From positions 1-18,907 of the forward strand of contig JAEWSZ010000189.1 of assembly GCA_023397905.1 (NCBI GenBank): a stretch of 18,907 nt of DNA. Direction: 5' to 3'. The notes beneath the pieces were generated by a model. It saw nothing but the letters and a program-made list of their open reading frames with translations. It was not told the DNA's origin and did no database searches. The translations under genes and the position numbers were made by a program. The stretch comes from Bacillota bacterium. Lineage in GTDB: Bacteria > Bacillota > Clostridia > Acetivibrionales > DSM-1351. Below are positions 15,305 through 18,907 of the stretch, piece by piece. Numbering within the stretch: the stretch's first letter is position 1; every line of letters begins with the position of its first letter.

Positions 15305-16450
15305 ATGAACTTTAAGGAGTTGGAAGCATTTCTGGATTCCATTGTACAATGGAGAATTCCGGGCGCAGATTGCGCGATTTATTATAAAAACAGGCCTGTT
15401 TTCCGCTACAGTGCCGGCTATGCCGACATTAAATCAAAAAAGCCCATATCAGCTGACAATCTTTACAACCTGTACTCCGCGTCAAAGGTAATAACCTGTG
15501 CGGCCGCCCTTCAGCTTTTTGAAAACGGAAAATTTCTTATGACCGATCCCCTATGGGAGTACCTGCCGGAGTTCCGGGAAATGTACATAAAAAAAGTCCT
15601 TGATAACGGCAATGTTGAACTGGTAAAAGCCCAGAACAGCATTACGGTCCGCGATCTGTTTACAATGACTGCGGGTCTGACCTATGAACTCAACACACCT
15701 TCCATTAAGGCTGCAAGGGAAAACGCACCAAACCAGAGTCCCGCCACAAGAGAAATTATCAAGGCGATCGCTGAAGACCCTCTCATGTTTGAACCCGGAA
15801 CCCATTGGAATTACAGCCTGTGCCATGATGTCCTCGGAGGGCTTATAGAGGTGGTATCCGGCAAGAAATTCAGCCAATATTTAAAAGAAAATATTTTTGA
15901 CCCGCTGTATATGAAGGATACGGGTTTTTATCTTTCGGATGAAAGAACTGCCAGAATGGCCAGACAGTATTCTTTTAATGATGAAACCAATACCGCCGTT
16001 GAAGTTTCGCTCAAAAATGTTTATGTCCTCGGAAGCAATTACGAAAGCGGCGGCGCAGGCCTCATATCATCGGTCGATGACTACATCAGATTTGCAGCCG
16101 CACTTTGCAATAAGGGAAAAGCTCTGAATGGAGAGCAGATTTTAAGCCGGCGTACTATTGAACTGATGAAAACAAATCATCTGGATGAAACCTGCATGAA
16201 GGACTTTAACTGGATCCAACTGAGAGGCTATGGCTACGGCCTGGGTGTACGTACAATGGTAAACAGCGCTGTGGGCGGTTCCTTAAGCCCCGTTGGAGAA
16301 TTCGGCTGGCCCGGCGCAGCAGGCTCATACTCCCTGATTGACCAGACAAATGAGCTGGCGGTGTTCTATGCCCAGCATCTGCTGAACAACCAGGAACCAT
16401 ATGTTCATCCAAGATTGAGAAATGTTATATATAAATGTCTTGATGCATGA
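15305..16450 (+). CDS. Serine hydrolase of the beta-lactamase family (class C / penicillin-binding-like)
   Basis: This 381-residue protein starts at the ATG at 15305, preceded by GAGGTGG at 6 bases; an in-frame ATG at 15215 has no ribosome binding site. Catalytic motifs are SASK (S58-x-x-K61, nucleophile Ser and Lys) and YSL (Y170) in HWNYSLCHD. The third motif, normally KTG or HxG, appears as GWPGAAGSY (334-342), a form common in the esterase/peptidase-like members. No signal peptide is evident, so it may be cytoplasmic, unlike true beta-lactamases. Such proteins act as esterases, D-aminopeptidases or other amide/ester hydrolases; antibiotic resistance should not be assumed. It is divergent from the membrane AraC regulator and could belong to that regulon, for example by removing acyl groups from the imported compound, but that is inference. 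Confidence 0.85.
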   Translation: MNFKELEAFLDSIVQWRIPGADCAIYYKNRPVFRYSAGYADIKSKKPISADNLYNLYSASKVITCAAALQLFENGKFLMTDPLWEYLPEFREMYIKKVLDNGNVELVKAQNSITVRDLFTMTAGLTYELNTPSIKAARENAPNQSPATREIIKAIAEDPLMFEPGTHWNYSLCHDVLGGLIEVVSGKKFSQYLKENIFDPLYMKDTGFYLSDERTARMARQYSFNDETNTAVEVSLKNVYVLGSNYESGGAGLISSVDDYIRFAAALCNKGKALNGEQILSRRTIELMKTNHLDETCMKDFNWIQLRGYGYGLGVRTMVNSAVGGSLSPVGEFGWPGAAGSYSLIDQTNELAVFYAQHLLNNQEPYVHPRLRNVIYKCLDA

Positions 16451-16481
16451 CTTGACAGCTGTGTAAGTACCGCTCCCTTTT

Positions 16482-16508
16482 CAGGCGTCAGATCCGTTCT
16501 GGCGCCTG
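16482..16508 (+). terminator. Likely terminator of the serine hydrolase gene
   Basis: A 10-bp stem with one T-G pair (CAGGCGTCAG 16482-16491 with CTGGCGCCTG 16499-16508) has a 7-base loop and is followed by CTTTGATT. It lies 31 bases after the stop codon. The U tract is short. Confidence 0.5.
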
Positions 16509-16621
16509 CTTTGATTCCAGGTCTTTTGCCGCCTCATAGTCCGGGGCTCCGGGGCGTTCATATGAAAACCGCCTGTTTCTCTGTGCCATCATTCAAATTC
16601 ATACTTAAATAAAAATATATT

Positions 16622-16649
16622 AAAAAAAGTGCTTCTGAGACCCAGAAGC
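16622..16649 (-). terminator. Intrinsic terminator of the Spo0E-family gene
   Basis: A perfect 7-bp stem (GCTTCTG 16631-16637 with CAGAAGC 16643-16649) has a 5-base loop and is followed on the minus strand by AC and seven U (16628-16622). It lies 40 bases after the stop of the small minus-strand gene, which supports that gene being real. Between this and the hydrolase terminator (16509-16621) I see nothing else. Confidence 0.8.
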
Positions 16650-16689
16650 GAAAATCATTTCATTTAAAATCAATGACTTTTACGAAATC

Positions 16690-16851
16690 TTAACCCTTCA
16701 ATCTGTCGTACTCGTTAAGTATTTCGTCCAGAAGATTGCTGATATCTATTATTTCCGGGTCCAGCAAATCTCCTTTGCACTCGATCATACGCTGCAATAT
16801 TATCCGCAGGTCGTATATCTTGTGCCTGATTATTCCGACATTATTCTCCAA
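16690..16851 (-). CDS. Spo0E-family aspartyl-phosphate phosphatase (53 codons, TTG start)
   Basis: This is a short minus-strand gene of 53 codons plus TAA. The start is TTG at 16851, 5 bases after a perfect AGGAGGTGG; no in-frame ATG precedes the conserved region. The protein starts MENNVGIIRHKIYDLRIILQ and contains DISNLLDEILNEY, matching the Spo0E-family signature SxxLDxxIxxY in the second of two predicted helices. Family members are 45-90 residues long and remove phosphate from Spo0A~P, which delays or limits sporulation. The gene stands alone, with its own terminator at 16622-16649. Other family members of this size are uncharacterised, so Spo0A as the target is inferred from the family. 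Confidence 0.82.
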   Translation of the reverse strand: MENNVGIIRHKIYDLRIILQRMIECKGDLLDPEIIDISNLLDEILNEYDRLKG

Positions 16852-16971
16852 ATTTACCACCTCCTTTCAATTTCTATTTCTGGTAAAATGCGCTATTTTC
16901 CTGTAAAAACCAATAAATATACACATTTATTTACACATGGAATAAATCAACGACATGCCAGGAGGTTGAAA

Positions 16972-17073
16972 ATGGAAGGAAAACCGTTGTCGATTGCCGC
17001 ACCGCAGCCATTGGGGAGCCGGAAAAAATTCAGAAAGAAAACCCGCCGGGGAGAAGTCTCCCGGATGACATGA
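16972..17073 (+). CDS. Small basic protein of 33 residues, unknown function
   Basis: The ATG at 16972 follows a perfect AGGAGG with 6-base spacing, and the frame ends at TGA 17071. The product starts MEGKPLSIAAPQPLGSRKKF and continues with a KKTRRGE segment: a neutral first half and a strongly basic second half, with no membrane segment or cysteine. I do not recognise a family. A CCGGGGAGA/TCTCCCGG hairpin with one bulge lies near the 3' end of the frame, without a U run. The gene diverges from the Spo0E-like gene (120 bases apart) and precedes the small membrane protein. The ribosome binding site is the main support; a chance ORF cannot be excluded. Confidence 0.5.
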   Translation: MEGKPLSIAAPQPLGSRKKFRKKTRRGEVSRMT

Positions 17074-17242
17074 TAAATCGGAAAAATTTCACTCATACTT
17101 TTATGCGCAAATTTGTAACACATAAATTTATTGTGAATAGAATGGTATTATCCAAGTGATTGCAGCACCGTATATTTATCAATGTTTTAAAAAATGTAGT
17201 TTGCTTGAGAACCTAATCATATTTATAGGGAGGGTAAAGTGT

Positions 17243-17386
17243 ATGTCGGAGAATGAAGATATCACCACTCGTGGAGGCTTTTTTGGCGGACATTCCGGAT
17301 GCCATGATGACAATAATCTGATCTGGATATTAATAATTCTCGTTATTTTATTCTGTTGTTTCTGTGGTAATAAACACGATTGTTAG
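17243..17386 (+). CDS. Small Gly/Cys-rich membrane protein, YjcZ-like (47 residues)
   Basis: The ATG at 17243 follows GGGAGGG at 8 bases; an in-frame extension upstream has no ribosome binding site. The product has a polar N-terminus, a glycine/histidine segment RGGFFGGHSGCHDDNN (9-24), one hydrophobic helix LIWILIILVILF (about 26-37), and a cysteine-rich end, CCFCGNKHDC. The layout resembles the tiny YjcZ-type proteins of spore formers (Gly-rich stretch then a single membrane segment), several of which are made during sporulation, but the cysteine cluster is not typical of them. A perfect bidirectional terminator follows 10 bases after the stop. I could not identify a sporulation sigma-factor promoter with confidence in 17074-17242. 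Confidence 0.65.
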   Translation: MSENEDITTRGGFFGGHSGCHDDNNLIWILIILVILFCCFCGNKHDC

Positions 17387-17396
17387 TCTCCTTCCA

Positions 17397-17448
17397 AACA
17401 TAAAAATAAAACTCAAGGCATCGTTTCCTTGAGTTTTATTTTTATGTT
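17397..17448. terminator. Bidirectional intrinsic terminator between convergent genes
   Basis: A perfect 22-bp stem (17397-17418 with 17427-17448) encloses an 8-base loop, CATCGTTT. The core CTCAAGG/CCTTGAG is flanked by A-rich and T-rich arms, so each strand reads a stem followed by TTTTATTTTTATG. It serves the small membrane protein gene on the plus strand and the oxidoreductase gene on the minus strand. Confidence 0.9.
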
Positions 17449-17496
17449 CTGGTCCTGTTATTCTTAAAATGCTTCAAGCCCGCCGGTAAAAAATAC

Positions 17497-18907
17497 TCAA
17501 TAGCCTGATAGAATCAGATCGGCCACATTAACCCCCGAATCCACGGCCTGGTGTGTCCCAAGTCCGAAGCCTCCCGCATCGTTTCCGGCATAATACAACC
17601 CGTGAATTGGAGAAACGGGGCTGGGCCTCTGGTCGCCGGACTGGCCGACGGAATTGGCAATGCCATAGCTTTCTCCGCCCCAGGAAGCCTCCTGTAAATC
17701 CGTGCCCATCACAGCCGACTGTTTTGGCGTCATTATTTCGCGGTGCGTGATATGGTCGAACAAGTCCGGCTGAAGCTTACGGACCACACTTTCAACATAA
17801 TCCAGATATGGCTGCAGGTCCTGTTCCGGATCCGGGTAGCAGGATATACATGCATATACCAACTGCTTGCCTACAGGCGCAGTATTTGGATAGAGCGAGG
17901 TGGTGCCGAAATAAACATAATTTTTGATGCTTTTTCTGTTTCCCCCCGCTTTGGCCTTGAATTCTTCATACGTTTCCAGCATCCCCTCCGGATAGTACAC
18001 CGTCATAGGATGCTTCACAACCGGAGCATTGAGGAAATAGCGGTAACCGACGCAGGACAGGTTCAGCTCCAAGCCTTTTATGCGTTCGCAATAGCCTGCG
18101 TCAAACTTGTCCTCTCCCACCAGCTTCAGGACTGTTTGCCGGATTCCCGCGGTGCTGACGACAACGGGCGCCGTATATTTTTCGCCGGTTTCCAGTGTGA
18201 TCCCCTGTACAGCGCCTTTTTCGGTGTCAATACTCTTTACCCGGCTGTTATAAAGCACTGTTCCGCCAAACTCCTCCACAGCTTCCGCGAAAACCTCGAA
18301 AACATGGCCGATGCCGTATTCATAGTAGCGCCCGCCTCCGGATTTGCGCACAAGCTGGTGCAGGCGGACCATTTCAGAAGCGGGTACCCTGTCGCAGGTC
18401 ATCTCGAAAGCACCTTCACAGAGCGCCAGAAAATATGTCCGGAAAAGGCCCGGGAATTCCCCGTAACTGTCCACAAAATCAACGGAAGAAGTCATAGAGA
18501 GCTTTTTGATTTCCTCCTCCGGCATCCTGCCGATATCTTCATTTAATTTCTGTATTTTCGCAAGCCCCTGCACATCGGATGGCTGGATATGCAGCGCTTT
18601 AAAAAAGGATTCATCCTGCTTTCCCATTTCCATGGAGGTCAGTTCGCCGTTCCCATCCTCAAAATACATTACGTCAGACAGGCCGAGTTCATGAGCGCGG
18701 ATGCATTTTACGGAGTTTTCTTTTCCAATGCGCTGAAGAACATATTCAAACCGCGAATTGTACGCCGGAACGCCGTTAATGGGGAATAATTCATAGTGGA
18801 AGCCTTCCGCGCTGTGGATCTCTGACATCCTCCCTCCGGCGGAGTTGTTTTTGTCCACAAGCAGCAGTTTTTTTCCCTCTTTAGCCAGCAATGCGGCCGT
18901 GCTGCTT
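17497..18907 (-). CDS. FAD-dependent oxidoreductase, phytoene desaturase (CrtI)/amine oxidase-like, 5' end outside window
   Basis: The minus-strand frame is open from the right edge of the window (18907) to TGA at 17497, about 470 codons. The first visible residues, SSTAALLAKEGKKLLLVDK, are the helix and second strand of a Rossmann FAD-binding fold whose GxGxxG loop must lie just outside, so the true start is not in the window. GGRM follows, then the C-terminal FAD motif YYAGNDAGGFGLGTHQAVDSG, cited only as the segment ending near residue 455. The family includes carotenoid desaturases and isomerases, retinol saturases and related NAD(P)/FAD oxidoreductases; 490-500 residues is the usual length. 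No carotenoid genes are visible, so the substrate is unknown. The gene converges on the small membrane protein gene and shares its terminator. Confidence 0.83.
   Translation of the reverse strand, partial: SSTAALLAKEGKKLLLVDKNNSAGGRMSEIHSAEGFHYELFPINGVPAYNSRFEYVLQRIGKENSVKCIRAHELGLSDVMYFEDGNGELTSMEMGKQDESFFKALHIQPSDVQGLAKIQKLNEDIGRMPEEEIKKLSMTSSVDFVDSYGEFPGLFRTYFLALCEGAFEMTCDRVPASEMVRLHQLVRKSGGGRYYEYGIGHVFEVFAEAVEEFGGTVLYNSRVKSIDTEKGAVQGITLETGEKYTAPVVVSTAGIRQTVLKLVGEDKFDAGYCERIKGLELNLSCVGYRYFLNAPVVKHPMTVYYPEGMLETYEEFKAKAGGNRKSIKNYVYFGTTSLYPNTAPVGKQLVYACISCYPDPEQDLQPYLDYVESVVRKLQPDLFDHITHREIMTPKQSAVMGTDLQEASWGGESYGIANSVGQSGDQRPSPVSPIHGLYYAGNDAGGFGLGTHQAVDSGVNVADLILSGY

Noticed and set aside
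16822..17073. Longer plus-strand frame extending the 33-codon ORF upstream to 83 codons
   Set aside because: The extension overlaps the Spo0E-like gene start on the other strand; the perfect ribosome binding site points to the ATG at 16972.
17074..17242. Sporulation sigma-factor promoter before the small membrane protein gene (CATATTTATA near 17217)
   Set aside because: It only partly resembles sigma-E/K -10 elements, has no convincing -35, and lies too close to the ribosome binding site.
17743..18546. A 267-codon plus-strand ORF opposite the FAD oxidoreductase gene
   Set aside because: It lies entirely within a gene carrying clear FAD-binding motifs; no ribosome binding site or domain supports it.

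Overview
The window looks like chromosome of an endospore-forming Bacillota, most likely Clostridia. Evidence: strong AGGAGG-type ribosome binding sites, moderately AT-rich DNA, Gram-positive lipoproteins, YesM/YesN and YtdP/YesS-type regulators, and a Spo0E-family gene. No species can be named from sequence alone. I see no tRNA, rRNA, CRISPR array, insertion sequence, integrase or phage gene.

Region 1 (1-7804, minus strand) is a carbohydrate importer module. In transcription order it holds a YesM-like histidine kinase, a YesN-like response regulator, two intrinsic terminators, two ABC permeases, a solute-binding lipoprotein and the first 220 codons of a GH65 family glycoside phosphorylase/hydrolase that runs off the left edge. 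The two-component pair has its own sigma-A-like promoter. It is separated from the transporter genes by a terminator and then by a compact promoter-hairpin-U7 cassette (4588-4698) that could be a small RNA or a leader attenuator.

Region 2 (7825-14999, minus strand) is a second importer module: a membrane-anchored AraC regulator, lipoprotein, two permeases and a cytoplasmic GDPD-family phosphodiesterase. The order binding protein, permease, permease, GDPD resembles ugpBAE..Q of enteric bacteria without the ATPase. Neither module encodes an ATPase, so both probably borrow a shared MsmX-type ATPase from elsewhere. Each module has a long imperfect stem-loop at its permease/binding-protein boundary, a position where RNA structure often sets unequal expression.

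Region 3 (15000-16510): the membrane AraC regulator is divergent from a serine beta-lactamase-family hydrolase across a 305-base intergenic stretch holding a promoter for each side and a nested inverted repeat.

Region 4 (16622-18907) holds small genes and one large gene: a 53-codon Spo0E-family gene (minus, TTG start), a 33-codon basic ORF (plus), a 47-codon Cys/Gly-rich single-membrane-segment protein (plus), a 22-bp perfect bidirectional terminator, and a CrtI-like FAD oxidoreductase (minus) cut by the right edge.

Most of the window is ordinary accessory sugar-uptake DNA. I do not see a clear new system. The strongest unexplained signals are RNA structures in the non-coding gaps, above all 4588-4698, and the 33-codon ORF.
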